DNA of 59,154 bases from a virus. The position numbers and the translations under genes were made by a program. Of this stretch, positions 1 through 10,700 are shown piece by piece. The stretch lies in the IMG/VR virus record IMGVR_UViG_3300044998_000560, positions 1 through 59,154 of that record, one strand, 5' to 3'. The notes beneath the pieces were generated by a model that did no database searches, was not told the DNA's origin, and saw only the letters and a program-made list of their open reading frames with translations. Numbering within the stretch: the first letter of the stretch is position 1; each line of letters begins with the position of its first letter.

Positions 1-785
1 GAGATATTGGTAAACATCCTCTCGGATGTGAATTAAATGAAAGTGATGTAAATAGGCTCGCTAGAAATGAAGGAACAGATGAATCTATTCACCAAATAAA
101 AGATGATATGTTGGATAAAAAGGTTCCAACAGCACTCATGATGGGCGGTGAATGGAATGAACCACCTTCCACATTTTCTCCAATTTATCCATTCAATTCT
201 GTCAGGGAAACCGAGAGTGGTCATGTTGTTGAATTTGATGACACACCGAATTGGGAACGCATTCATATTTGGCACCGTACGGGAACATTTGAGGAAATAA
301 ATTCTAAAGGAGATAAGGTAGAAAAAATTGTCCGTGATGGATATGAAATCATATTGAGAGATAATTTCATTCATATTTGCGGAAATGCAAACATAACGGT
401 AAATGGAAATATAAATCTTTATACGAAAAAGAATGCACATATTCAAGTTGATAAAGATGCTCTAATCTATGTAAAGGGTGACGTTGACGCAAAAATTGAT
501 GGTGATGTACAAGCAGAAATTGCTGGTCATTTGGATGTTTGTGTCGAAAAGGATATTGCTATCGAATCTTCTGGAAATGCTTCGCTAAAAACACAAAAAA
601 ATATCGTAATTGAAGCTGCTGAAAATGTGGAAATTCACTCCAAATCCGAAACGAAAATTCATTCTGAATCAAATATGTGGTTTCGTACAGATGGAGATTT
701 TGAACATATCGTTGGAGGTAAATATACTGTTACTTCTGGTGGAAACATGGAATTTAAAGCACCAAGGATTGATTTAAATAAATAA
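1..785 (+). CDS. 5: gp5-like baseplate hub/spike protein, 5' end missing
   Basis: The reading frame is open from base 3 of the window, so the gene starts upstream and only the C-terminal part is seen. The first internal ATG at 108 is not a convincing start because conserved-looking sequence (KHPLG...NRLARNE) precedes it in frame. The C-terminal ~130 residues are a run of short alternating segments rich in G, D, V, I and N (GDVDAKIDGDVQAEIAG and similar), the pattern of the trimeric beta-helix that ends T4 gp5 and VgrG spikes. The role is the central tail spike that pierces the host envelope. The lysozyme and OB domains of T4 gp5 cannot be judged here. Its stop overlaps the start of the PAAR gene (TAATG), and the spike-then-tip-then-gp25 order supports the call. 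Confidence 0.8.
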   Translation, partial: DIGKHPLGCELNESDVNRLARNEGTDESIHQIKDDMLDKKVPTALMMGGEWNEPPSTFSPIYPFNSVRETESGHVVEFDDTPNWERIHIWHRTGTFEEINSKGDKVEKIVRDGYEIILRDNFIHICGNANITVNGNINLYTKKNAHIQVDKDALIYVKGDVDAKIDGDVQAEIAGHLDVCVEKDIAIESSGNASLKTQKNIVIEAAENVEIHSKSETKIHSESNMWFRTDGDFEHIVGGKYTVTSGGNMEFKAPRIDLNK

Positions 786-1063
786 TGCCTGCTGTAGTAA
801 GATTAAATGATCTAAGTGCTGGAATTGATGGTGCACCGACACCAGCATCAAGCGCTTCAGAAAACGTTTTTGTAAACAATAGAGGAGTCCACAGAAATGC
901 AGATTCGTGGGTTCCTCATGGTGCACCATTACATTCGAGAATTTCTGTAGGCGGTAGTAATAATGTTTTTGTGAATAATCTAAGAGTCATGAGAGTAAAT
1001 GATACTATATCTTGCGGCGATCGAGCCGGACAAGGAAGTCCAAATGTTTTTTGTAACGGATAA
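785..1063 (+). CDS. PAAR-domain spike tip protein (gp5.4-like)
   Basis: A 92-residue protein with the PAAR family layout: MPAVVRLNDLSAG at the N-terminus, two similar NVFVNN segments (about residues 27 and 60), and scattered His and Cys residues (H36, H44, H50 region, CGD near 77, C near 90) that in the family bind a metal ion. PAAR proteins form the sharp cone on the end of the gp5 beta-helix. The start codon overlaps the spike gene stop by one base, implying translational coupling and matched production. The length is normal for the family. Function is inferred from the family and the position directly after the spike gene. Confidence 0.88.
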   Translation: MPAVVRLNDLSAGIDGAPTPASSASENVFVNNRGVHRNADSWVPHGAPLHSRISVGGSNNVFVNNLRVMRVNDTISCGDRAGQGSPNVFCNG

Positions 1064-1070
1064 CTAAATA
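1063..1070 (+). promoter_or_regulatory. late-promoter-like element ahead of gp25
   Basis: ACTAAATA is a one-to-two base variant of the T4 late element TATAAATA. Seven bases separate it from the gp25 ATG at 1078. By the T4 rule (start about six bases after the last A) transcription would begin about two bases before the ATG. A weak AAGAG lies in that gap. Confidence 0.4.
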
Positions 1071-1077
1071 TAAGAGT

Positions 1078-1461
1078 ATGAGTAAGACATTTAAGGACAT
1101 AGATTTATCTTTTATTCCTCATCCTGTTACAAAAGATATTTCTATTTTAAAGGATGAAGATGCGATAAAACAGGCCGTTAGAAATCTTGTATTCACACAA
1201 AATTATGAAAAACCATTTCGCCCAGATATTGGTTGCCAAACAGTTGGATTGCTTTTTGAAAATATATCTGTCATGACCTCGATCATGATCCAGAAAAGTG
1301 TTGAAAACGTTTTAAAAAATTTCGAGCCAAGAATAAAAATATTAAATGTTTTTGTTGATGTTGCTCCAGATGAAAATGGATATAACTTAACAATAGAATA
1401 TATGATCGTCAATCACCCGAGTCCATATAGATTTACCTTTTTCCTTGAGAGGCTACGATAA
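1078..1461 (+). CDS. 25: gp25-like baseplate wedge protein
   Basis: A 127-residue protein of the gp25 family (T4 gp25 is 132 residues). It carries the family hallmarks: EKPFRPDIGC in the first half, LLFEN after it, and the conserved EPR (FEPRIKI, about residue 81) that bridges to neighbouring sheath or wedge subunits in contractile machines. It is a structural protein of the baseplate wedge core that also nucleates sheath assembly; despite the old family name it is not thought to be a lysozyme. It directly precedes gp6 (stop TAA, then ATG), the usual order. There is no good Shine-Dalgarno sequence, and a late-type element sits only seven bases upstream. Confidence 0.93.
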   Translation: MSKTFKDIDLSFIPHPVTKDISILKDEDAIKQAVRNLVFTQNYEKPFRPDIGCQTVGLLFENISVMTSIMIQKSVENVLKNFEPRIKILNVFVDVAPDENGYNLTIEYMIVNHPSPYRFTFFLERLR

Positions 1462-3279
1462 ATGAGCGAAATCGGAAATTTAAGAGTTGCGGAACTTGAT
1501 TTCGATGAAATCAAGGAAAATATAAAAAATTTTTTACGACAACAATCAGAATTTACAGACTTTGATTTTGAAGGAAGTGCTCTTTCTGTTCTAATTGATA
1601 CATTAGCATATAATACACATTATTTGGCTTTTTATATGAATATGCTTTCTTCGGAAGCATTTTTGGATTCTGCGGCATTAAGATCAAGTGTAGTCAGTCA
1701 TGCTAAACATTTAAATTATCTTCCTGTTTCAAGAAAGGCACCTACAGCAATCATAGATATCGAAGTAAATACAGGAATTGCTTCTCCAGCCAACATTGTA
1801 ATACCAAAAAATTATAAATTTTCGACAACAATTGATAATAAATCCTATACATTCGTAACGAATGAGACTTATAATATTGTTCCTGTAAGCGGTCAATATA
1901 AATTAGAAAATGTTGTCATTGTTCAAGGTGAATGGTTCAACATGTCAGATGTCGTGAATAATTCTTTACCTAAACAGAGATTTGTAATTCCTGATCCAAA
2001 TGTTGACACATCTACTATTTCTGTCCGTGTTCAAACTTCGACAACCAATCTAGAACAAGAAGTGTTTGAATATGCTTCCGATTTTACGATTTTGACACCT
2101 GATTCTAGAGTATTTTTCTTACAAGAAGTCGAAAATGGAAAATATGAAATATATTTTGGTGATGGAGTTCTTGGAAAAAAATTAATTGATGGGAATATCG
2201 TTATTGTCGATTATCTCGTAACTGACGGACAAGACGCAAATAAAGCTGGCGGTGGTGGTTCTGCTGGAAGATTTATTCCGTCAAGTCCATTAGATGGATT
2301 TACAGATATCATAGTTACAACAGTTACTCCTGCATTTGGAGGGGCAGAAAGAGAAAACATAGAACGGATTCGTTTTTCTGCTCCGAAGAATTTTCAAACA
2401 CAAAATAGAGCCGTCACTGTAAATGATTATAAAACATTGATTAGACGTGATTATCCAAATGCGAGTAGCATTTCGGTTTGGGGCGGTGAATCACATGTCC
2501 CTGTAACATATGGAAAAGTATTCATTAGTATAAAACCTGTAGAAGGGTTGGAACTTACAAATACAACAAAAGAATTTATTAAGAAGAATATTATTTCGCG
2601 TTACAACATCGTTTCTTTAATACCAGAAATTGTAGATCCGGAATACATTTATTTGATAATTGATAGCACCGTAAAATATAATGCTTCGAAGTTGACAATA
2701 CCTGTTGGAAATTTGAGAGATAATACAATATTGACTATTCGCAATTTTGCAAAAGAGAATATAGATGCGTTTGAAAGAATTTTTCAGTATAGTAGATTAT
2801 TAACATCAATAGATAATTCTAATGTAGCAATTACATCAAATATTACAAAAATTAAAATGCGGAAAGAATTTGTTCCCCGCATAAATGAAAAAGAAACTTA
2901 TAGAATCAATTTTAATAATCCAATTGTACCAGGTTCTTTGTTCAGCAATAAATTTTTAATCACAAATGATTCAATGATTAATTATTTTCCTGGAGATGAA
3001 TATTACTTTGATGATGATTTCGAAGGAAATTTGAGAATTTATAAAATTTTCGAAAGTAAAAAGGTTATAATGAAAAAATTAAGCGGAACAATCAACTATA
3101 TGACAGGAGAAGTTATTATTTCCAATTTTATTCCATCTTCTGTTGTGAATGGAAATCACATTCAATTGACTGTTGTTCCTGAAAATACGGATATTATTCC
3201 AAAAAGAAACGACATTATTACACTTCTAAACACCGATATTGTTGTAAAAGTACAACCTGAGGCTCCGGTAATTGTATAA
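1462..3279 (+). CDS. 6: gp6-like baseplate wedge protein
   Basis: A 605-residue protein related to T4 gp6 (660 residues) and gpJ of other myophages. The N-terminal ~110 residues (FDEIKENIKNFLRQQSEFTD, then LAYNTHYLAFYMNML) are the typical start of this family. A central GDGVLGKKL motif (about residue 233) and the later NRAVTVNDYKTLIRRDYPN segment (about residue 315) are also characteristic. Gp6 dimers form the inner ring of the baseplate wedges and hold gp25 and gp53. The ATG follows the gp25 stop immediately, and its own stop overlaps the next ATG by one base (TAATGG), so the three genes should be translated as a coupled set. Confidence 0.93.
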   Translation: MSEIGNLRVAELDFDEIKENIKNFLRQQSEFTDFDFEGSALSVLIDTLAYNTHYLAFYMNMLSSEAFLDSAALRSSVVSHAKHLNYLPVSRKAPTAIIDIEVNTGIASPANIVIPKNYKFSTTIDNKSYTFVTNETYNIVPVSGQYKLENVVIVQGEWFNMSDVVNNSLPKQRFVIPDPNVDTSTISVRVQTSTTNLEQEVFEYASDFTILTPDSRVFFLQEVENGKYEIYFGDGVLGKKLIDGNIVIVDYLVTDGQDANKAGGGGSAGRFIPSSPLDGFTDIIVTTVTPAFGGAERENIERIRFSAPKNFQTQNRAVTVNDYKTLIRRDYPNASSISVWGGESHVPVTYGKVFISIKPVEGLELTNTTKEFIKKNIISRYNIVSLIPEIVDPEYIYLIIDSTVKYNASKLTIPVGNLRDNTILTIRNFAKENIDAFERIFQYSRLLTSIDNSNVAITSNITKIKMRKEFVPRINEKETYRINFNNPIVPGSLFSNKFLITNDSMINYFPGDEYYFDDDFEGNLRIYKIFESKKVIMKKLSGTINYMTGEVIISNFIPSSVVNGNHIQLTVVPENTDIIPKRNDIITLLNTDIVVKVQPEAPVIV

Positions 3280-6206
3280 TGGAAAAACAATTCATTTCAA
3301 CCTCAATATTAGAACAACTACCCCGCTATATTTTAGCAGATTACCAGACATTTGCCAGATTTTTACAAGCCTATTTCGAATGGCTGGAATTAGATACCAG
3401 TGTTGTAGGTAAATTGGATAGATTTAAGGATTTTCGTGATATAGATAATACACTAATCGAATTTGTCAAACATTTTGAAAGCGAATATCTTTTTAATATT
3501 CCTAAGAATCTTTATAGTGAAAATGGTGTTTCGGTGAATAAGGCTTCTCTTATAAAACACATAAAGCAATTTAATCAAACGCGAGGAACAGAAAATTCTT
3601 TTAAACTCCTTTTTAGAATACTTTTCAATGAGGATGTTGAATTTTATTATCCAAAGAGCGATATGCTTTATGTTTCTGATGGAAAGTGGTCGTTTGATGA
3701 GATTTTGAGATGTACAACAAATAATGATACGTTTTCTTTTATAGGAAAAAGAATATATGGTGTAACAAGCGGTGCTTCCGCCGCTGTCGAAAATATATTT
3801 AATATTCAAATAGATCAAGAACTTGTTTCAGAATTATATATTTCTGGAATAATAGGAACTTTCCTTCCGGGTGAACAAATACGAATCACTATAGATGATG
3901 TTGATTATTTTGAAACACTATTTAATATGGTTTCAAAAATAAATGTGATTGTACCAGGGATTGGATATAAAGTTGGTGATCCTATAATTATTATCGGGTC
4001 TAATAGTGGTGCTATTGCCGCTGAAGCCACAGTAGAAAAGGTAAAAGGGCGCATTTCAGACAATATAGCAGTAATTGATGGAGGATTTGGTTACAATTAT
4101 CCTCCAACAGTACAAATTATAGGAACAGGTTTTGACGCAAAAGCGGAAGCAAAACTTTCTCCAACAGGGTTATTAAAGATTGAATTGATTAATAGTGGTT
4201 CTGGATTCGATATATTGAACCCCCCTTCTATTGAATTTATTCCAAATATTATTTCATTAGAATTAATGGATATTTCGGATATTTTTCAAGTAGGAGAAAT
4301 AGTTATAGGGCAGACTACAAACAGATCGGGTATCGTAAAGAGATTTTATTTTGAAAGTGGTAAATATTATGTTGATTTAGAATCTTGTTCTGGTGTATTT
4401 CAAATAGATGAAAATATTGAAGGACAAACAAGTAATTCTACGGCAAAAATAACAGATATGACTCCATCAGGAGCAATTGCTATTGCTGTAGTCGCAAATA
4501 ATACAACGATTGAAAGAATTGATATATTAAATTCTGGACAAGGATTTGTTGATATTCCTAGAGTTGTTGTTCGAAATCAAGATGATTCTATTAATAATTC
4601 AGTTGTTGCTAGAGCATATTTAAATCCAACAACGGTATCACAAATAATTTTATTAAATGGTGGAAGAGATTATACTTCAGAAGGTAATATTTTTGTTAAG
4701 TTTTCTGGAGGTTTTTTGGATGAGGGTAGGGATGCCGTAGCTTTAGCAGAAATTGAAGGTGGTATTGTAAATGTTTTAATTAATAATCCCGGTATTCGTT
4801 ATGATGTTGTTCCATCATATTCATTGAGTTACGCTTCAGGAACAGGTGCCCAGCTTTCTTTTGAAATTGGACCAAAATATAAGAATCAAGGTAGATGGTT
4901 GAATACAGATAGTTTCATTTCTTCCGATAAATTTATACAAGATTCTTTTTATTATCAGGTATTTTCTTATGTTTTAAAATCGACACAAAGCATTAATTCA
5001 TATCGTGATGTGGTAAAAAATATATTACATCCCGCAGGACTGATGTTATTTGGAACAACAATTTTAACATCATTCTTTCAGCTTGGTCCAACATATTCTA
5101 GCTTAGAAGGTGAAAAATTTAGGTATTTGCCTAGAGAAAAAACAACGATTTCTTACCCATTCCCGAATAATACTTATTGGAATACATACGCAAACACTCA
5201 AATATTCCCATGGTTAGGAACAATAATTGGTGATATTACATTAAACCCTAAGTCAAGAACAAATTGGATTCCTGATGTTTTTGTAAATGTATTTAATCCT
5301 ACATTTGATGTTCCTACAACAGGTATGTTGGTTGAATATAATTTCATTGAAGGTGTAAATCCTCAGTTATTATATGATATTAGTGATAATCCAAAATATA
5401 ATGGAATATTAGGTAATACCATATTACAAGATATTAATGATCCTGAATGGGTTTCAACTGGACTTAGATTTGACGGACATTTTGTAAATTGTACGACTAT
5501 TCCAGTAAATCAGTTAGAAAAGACAATTATTGTTGTTGCTAAAATTGAACGTTTTGATAGACCTGCTTCTATTGTGGGATGTTTGGATAATGATAATTTA
5601 AATTTTGTATCCGGATATAGTATCAATGTGAATACAAATAAATCTATTAAATTTGTTACACAAAAGAGAGTATTATCTCCTCCAGGAACATTTAAGATTG
5701 AATATGATACAGCCCCAAACAGTATTTCAGAAACATCATGGTTTATGGTAGCATTGCGTTATAAAGATAACAGAATGATAGTTAATTTTAATAATGAACC
5801 TTCGGTGTTTGTTGATTTTCCTGTAAATGTTGTTTCTCGTGGTATTTTAAATAATTCGAAAGGTTTTTATTATGGAAACCAAGGTTATACACCACCCCTA
5901 TCAGAAGGTTCATTTTATGGATCATCGTTTTATGGAAAAACATTATATGGTGCTGGATCCGAAGTAAGTATTACGTTTATACCAATTAACTCGTTATTTA
6001 ATGAATCATTGTTCAATGAAGTATTTTTCGATGGAAATGTTGAACAACAAATTACATTCGTTCAACCTGTTATTGGTCAACCATTATTAAATGGTATTAT
6101 TGCTTATTCCTATATCTATAATCGTTTAATTACCGATGAAGAGACGGAGGCAATTTATGTTTCATTGCGGACTTCTTTAAATTCAAGAGGAGTATTTCTT
6201 CCTTAA
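3279..6206 (+). CDS. gp7-like baseplate wedge protein with LamG-like C-terminus
   Basis: A 975-residue virion protein in the position of T4 gp7 (1032 residues), between gp6 and gp8. No direct resemblance to T4 gp7 is obvious. The N-terminal ~140 residues (LPRYILADYQTFARFLQAYF) look like a conserved assembly domain. Residues about 150-540 are a string of short beta modules of two kinds: GSGFD..PPSIEF type and F.vGE.i.GqtS type. Residues about 690-960 resemble a concanavalin/LamG fold (FDGHFVNCTTIPV, WFMVALRYKDNRMIVNFNNE, then YNRLITDEETEAIY, the usual last strand). That suggests a carbohydrate- or surface-binding extension on a baseplate protein. The identity as gp7 is positional; the structural role is well supported. 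Confidence 0.65.
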   Translation: MEKQFISTSILEQLPRYILADYQTFARFLQAYFEWLELDTSVVGKLDRFKDFRDIDNTLIEFVKHFESEYLFNIPKNLYSENGVSVNKASLIKHIKQFNQTRGTENSFKLLFRILFNEDVEFYYPKSDMLYVSDGKWSFDEILRCTTNNDTFSFIGKRIYGVTSGASAAVENIFNIQIDQELVSELYISGIIGTFLPGEQIRITIDDVDYFETLFNMVSKINVIVPGIGYKVGDPIIIIGSNSGAIAAEATVEKVKGRISDNIAVIDGGFGYNYPPTVQIIGTGFDAKAEAKLSPTGLLKIELINSGSGFDILNPPSIEFIPNIISLELMDISDIFQVGEIVIGQTTNRSGIVKRFYFESGKYYVDLESCSGVFQIDENIEGQTSNSTAKITDMTPSGAIAIAVVANNTTIERIDILNSGQGFVDIPRVVVRNQDDSINNSVVARAYLNPTTVSQIILLNGGRDYTSEGNIFVKFSGGFLDEGRDAVALAEIEGGIVNVLINNPGIRYDVVPSYSLSYASGTGAQLSFEIGPKYKNQGRWLNTDSFISSDKFIQDSFYYQVFSYVLKSTQSINSYRDVVKNILHPAGLMLFGTTILTSFFQLGPTYSSLEGEKFRYLPREKTTISYPFPNNTYWNTYANTQIFPWLGTIIGDITLNPKSRTNWIPDVFVNVFNPTFDVPTTGMLVEYNFIEGVNPQLLYDISDNPKYNGILGNTILQDINDPEWVSTGLRFDGHFVNCTTIPVNQLEKTIIVVAKIERFDRPASIVGCLDNDNLNFVSGYSINVNTNKSIKFVTQKRVLSPPGTFKIEYDTAPNSISETSWFMVALRYKDNRMIVNFNNEPSVFVDFPVNVVSRGILNNSKGFYYGNQGYTPPLSEGSFYGSSFYGKTLYGAGSEVSITFIPINSLFNESLFNEVFFDGNVEQQITFVQPVIGQPLLNGIIAYSYIYNRLITDEETEAIYVSLRTSLNSRGVFLP

Positions 6207-6209
6207 ATG

Positions 6210-6217
6210 GATAAATA
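6210..6217 (+). promoter_or_regulatory. late promoter GATAAATA ahead of gp8
   Basis: GATAAATA matches the T4 late element at seven of eight positions. Five bases separate it from the gp8 ATG at 6223, so by the T4 spacing rule the first transcribed base would be the A of the start codon. No Shine-Dalgarno sequence is present in the gap. Confidence 0.55.
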
Positions 6218-6222
6218 ACTAT

Positions 6223-7755
6223 ATGTCTGCTATTTTACAAAATAATTTTAGAGTATCTGCGGCAAAAAAATTCATTTCTCAAATTGGCCAAACTTCCAAT
6301 ATAGCATATGTTTTTATTGGAAAATCAACACCTTGGGATAATGAAAACAGTCCTCCTGTTCCGAATAATTGGGTTCAAACGACATTTGATGCATATGATG
6401 ATATGCTTTTTTTGAAGCGCATTATTCCTAATGATGTTCATTTAGTTATTCGCCGAAATAATTGGAAAAGAGCGACAATTTATGAAACATATGCACACAA
6501 TGAAGAATTGTTTGATCCTGCTCGTGGTATAAAGCCATTTTATGTAGTAACAGATGAATTGAATGTTTATAAATGTATTAGTAATGGATACGGAAAACCA
6601 TCAATCAATAAACCTACAGGAAGAAGTAGAAACATTTTTTCGAGCGGTGATGGATATTTGTGGAAATATATGTATTCCATCACCAGTGATTTAGAAAAAT
6701 TTGTTACACCGGATTTTATTCCTGTTCCTGAAATAGGTTCATCTGTTATCAATGATTATGGTATCGAACACATTAAAATTGTGAATGGTGGTTCTGGATA
6801 TACAGGTTCTACAATCAATTTAAATATAACCGGTAACGGAAGCAATTGTCAGGCATATGGTAAAATTGAAAATGGTGTTATAACAGAAGTTGTTATTACT
6901 AATAGAGGAAGAGGATATAGAAATGCTTCTGCTACTTGCGCTGCCCCTCCTTTAGGTGGAACACAAGCAACATTTAATGCGATTATATCACCACCCGGTG
7001 GTCATGGATCGAACCCTGCCATCGAACTTGGTGGTCATTTTGTGATGATGATTGCGAGATTCAATAGAGATGAGTCAAAGAGAATAAGTGTGTCGAATGA
7101 TTTTAGAAAAATTGGAATCATCGAGAATCCGAAGAGTTTTACCGGTAATAATATATTAACGAATAACATTTTATCAATGATTCATAAATTACATTTTTCT
7201 TCTGTGATAGGATTAAATGCATTCGAACCTGATGAAATTGTTGCCGGAAATATAAGTGGCGCTTCAGCAACAGTTGTCGATTATGATAATGTGGAACAAG
7301 AATTAGGTTTGATTAATATTTCTGGAGAATTTTTTCCTGGAGAACAATTAACAGGGCAAACTACAGGATGTGTTGGAATTTTGAATATAGGCGCAAATTC
7401 ATCTGGTACATGCCAATCTGGTGGAATTTCTTCTGTAGTTCTTGGAACAAATGCTCCTTTAAATTTGAAAAAAGAAGGATTTTCTACGGTAATAAGAATA
7501 ACGGGCGGAAAGGGTGCTGGACAAATAAAAACATTAGATGTAGATTCATATGATCCCAATACAAAACAAATAAATATTATAGGGTTTTGGGAATTAAGTT
7601 TAATTCCTGATTCAACAAGCACATATGTAATATCATGGATAAAATATCCTGATGTAGCGAAAGATAGCGGCAATCTTTTACTTATCGAACACAGAAGACC
7701 AATTTCTCGTGCTGATGACCAAGTAGAAGAAATAAAAATTTGTGGTGAATGGTAA
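6223..7755 (+). CDS. 8: gp8-like baseplate wedge protein
   Basis: A 510-residue protein related to T4 gp8 (334 residues). The N-terminus matches the family pattern: a KFISQIG segment, FIGKSTPWDNE (T4: FGRSEPW), VIRRNNW (T4: IPRRDW), then GDGYLWKYMYSI (T4: GDGYVWEYLFEI). Gp8 dimers join gp7 and gp10 in the outer wedge. The extra length comes from inserted beta modules: two GSGYT-type repeats at about residues 187-255 and one F.PGE.l.G type at about 335-390. There is no ribosome-binding site; a late promoter element lies five bases before the ATG, so the transcript may be leaderless. Confidence 0.87.
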   Translation: MSAILQNNFRVSAAKKFISQIGQTSNIAYVFIGKSTPWDNENSPPVPNNWVQTTFDAYDDMLFLKRIIPNDVHLVIRRNNWKRATIYETYAHNEELFDPARGIKPFYVVTDELNVYKCISNGYGKPSINKPTGRSRNIFSSGDGYLWKYMYSITSDLEKFVTPDFIPVPEIGSSVINDYGIEHIKIVNGGSGYTGSTINLNITGNGSNCQAYGKIENGVITEVVITNRGRGYRNASATCAAPPLGGTQATFNAIISPPGGHGSNPAIELGGHFVMMIARFNRDESKRISVSNDFRKIGIIENPKSFTGNNILTNNILSMIHKLHFSSVIGLNAFEPDEIVAGNISGASATVVDYDNVEQELGLINISGEFFPGEQLTGQTTGCVGILNIGANSSGTCQSGGISSVVLGTNAPLNLKKEGFSTVIRITGGKGAGQIKTLDVDSYDPNTKQINIIGFWELSLIPDSTSTYVISWIKYPDVAKDSGNLLLIEHRRPISRADDQVEEIKICGEW

Positions 7756-7769
7756 CTTATTAAAAATAA

Positions 7770-7777
7770 TATAAATA
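7770..7777 (+). promoter_or_regulatory. late promoter TATAAATA ahead of the DUF4815 gene
   Basis: A perfect copy of the T4 late promoter element. The ATG at 7788 is ten bases beyond it, predicting a leader of about five bases. The element lies in the 32-base gap between gp8 and the giant structural gene. Confidence 0.65.
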
Positions 7778-7787
7778 ATAGAGAATT

Positions 7788-10700
7788 ATGCCAACAGTAT
7801 TTTCAACATCACCTTATTACGACGATTACGATAAAAATAAAAAATTTTATCGCATATTATTCCGTCCAGGAACGGCGGTTCAGGCAAGAGAACTGACTCA
7901 ATTACAGACTATTTTTGGGAACCAAATTGAACAATTTGCTGACCATATTTTTAAGAATGGTGCTCAAGTAAAACCCGGACAAATTGCATATGATTTGGAA
8001 CTTTCGTTTGTAAAAATTGAACCTACGATTAATGGATTTCCTATCAATTTAAATGATATTGACCCAGATAATCAAAATAATGTGGGTGATATTTTCATTG
8101 AAGGGGAGAGAAGCGGTGTAAAAGCGAAAGTTATTAAAATTGTTGGTTTAGAAGGTTCAGACCCATTTACTATTTTTGTGAAATATGTAAATAAAGGTAC
8201 TAATGGGACCTCTTCCACATTTGATAAAGGTAATGTTGATGCAATTCCAACACCTATTCAAGCAGAAAATTTGAGAAAAGTTGGATCTGCGAATCCATTT
8301 GCTAAAATAATGGATAGTAATATGGATCCTTTAGGAAACGGATGTTCTGTTTCTATTGAAGCGGGTGTATATTATGTGAATGGTATTTTTGCTAACGTCG
8401 AAAGGCAAACAATAATTTTAGACAAATATACAAATACACCTACTTATAAAATTGGATTAGAGGTAATTGAATCAATAATTACATCATCCGAAGACGATTC
8501 ATTAAACGATAATGCTCAAGGATCAAGCAATTTTGCCGCTCCCGGTGCTCACAGATATTCAGTGAGTTTGAATTTAGTAAAAAGAAACGTTTCTTCTTTA
8601 ACAGAAGATAATCAAAACTTTGTTGAATTGTTGAGATTAAAAAATGGAATTAGAGAAAAACAAGTAGAAGAAACTGCTTATAGTTTATTAGAAGAAACTT
8701 TGGCTCGTAGAACATATGATGAATCCGGTGATTACTATATACGTCCATTTGGTATTGATATTCGTGAACATTTGAAAACAGATACAAACAGAGGAGTATA
8801 TCCAATTTCTTCTCCTGACCCAGGAGCAAAATTGGGAGAAGAATCTAAATTAGCAGTCGGTATAGAACCATCAAAAGCATATGTGAAAGGATATGAAATT
8901 CAAACTTTGGCAACCACATGGTTAGATGTTGATAAAGCGAGAGATACACTCGTTTCTAACAATTCTTCTATAAGAGCAAATTTTGGTAATTGGGTTTATG
9001 TATGGAATCCCTATAATTTCCCATCAATCAATAATTATCAAAAAATCAATCTTTATGATATTTCTGTTCTTTATGATTCTAACGGACAAATATCGAATGC
9101 TTCTACATTTGGTTCTTTAACACCTATTGGTACCGCAAGGGTTCGTGGATTTGAATATGTTTCCGGAACACCAGGAAATCCATTTTCGAATCCAACAGCG
9201 ATATATAAAATGTATCTTTTTGATATTCAGATGGTTTCCGGAAAACAATTTTCTGAAGTAAATTCTTTCTATTCTCCAACAGATTTTAGTGATGATCCTG
9301 TTGCCGGAATAATTTGCCAAGATTTATATTTGATAAATGCGAACATTTCTCCTTCTCCCAATGACGTTGTTATCTCTTCAACAGGAAGAGTAACAATTGT
9401 TTCATACAATTCATCATCTGGTTCCGCAATTGTCAGACCAACAATTAATACAGGTTCAACATTTTATCCAAAAGTTTTAAAGAATGAATTTGTAACCTAT
9501 GGTGTTTCCGGAACAGCAAAAGTGGGTGAATTGTTGAGTATCCAAGAAACAGGATCAAATACATTAATTTATAGGTTACCAAAAACAGCAATCAAAACTG
9601 TGAAAGGAGAAAATAATCAAGTTGATACAACGTATACAATAAAGCGTGTTATTGTAACCACAATTACAAACAATACAATTCTTGTGAATGTTAGTGGTGA
9701 TGAAGTTTTTGATACATTTAATTTAACAGATTATATCCTTTCCGTTGCAGAAAATTCTTCCAATTTTAGAGGGCATATCATTAATTTGAATGGTCTTCCT
9801 GTGAATGTTTCTGGATCTACTTTAACAATAGGTGGTCTTAATGCTTATAATGGACTCCAGGTAAAATTAATTGCTCCTGTAGTTAAACTTGTCGCTACAA
9901 GTAAAGCAAAAGATTTACAAACAAAAACACAAACATTTGCAACATATAATATTGATTCCGTGAATTACTTAGATGAAGTTGATATATATTCTCTCATTAG
10001 TATTAAAGATTTTTATGGAAATGATGTTACAGAAAGATTTTCATTCGATAATGGACAGAGAGATTCTTTTTATCAACGCGGTTCTTTTTTGTTAAGAAAA
10101 GGATCTACTCCTCCAGATTCTCCGATTACTGTTGAATATTCATTCTTTAGACATGGATCTGGAGGTGATTATTTCTCTGTTGATTCGTATAACCAAAACC
10201 AAATTAATTATAGTAATATTCCAACATATATAAGCCGTGATACGGGGCAAGTATATCAATTATCGAACTGTTTAGATTTTAGACCAAGGACAAATATCGC
10301 TTCTGAAGGACCGATGAGCGATTATCCTATAGGGCAATCTGAAATTTTAAAACCAAATGCGAATGTTCGTTGCGATTTTCAATATTATGTCGGAAGATTC
10401 GACAAAATATTTTTAACAAAGCGAGGAGAATTTAAAGTTGTTCGTGGTATTGCATCCGAAAGACCGCAAGAACCGCAAGATATTGCGGATGCAATGTTAC
10501 TCTATACATTATTTATTCCTGCTTATACATATTCTCCATCTTCTGTATCCGTGAAAAGAATTGATAATAGAAGATATACGATGCGTGATATCGGTAAACT
10601 CGAAAAACGCATTTTGAATCTCGAATATTATACAACATTAAGTTTGCTCGAAAAAGAAACTGCTGATATGTATATTCCTGATGATTCGACAGGATTGAAT

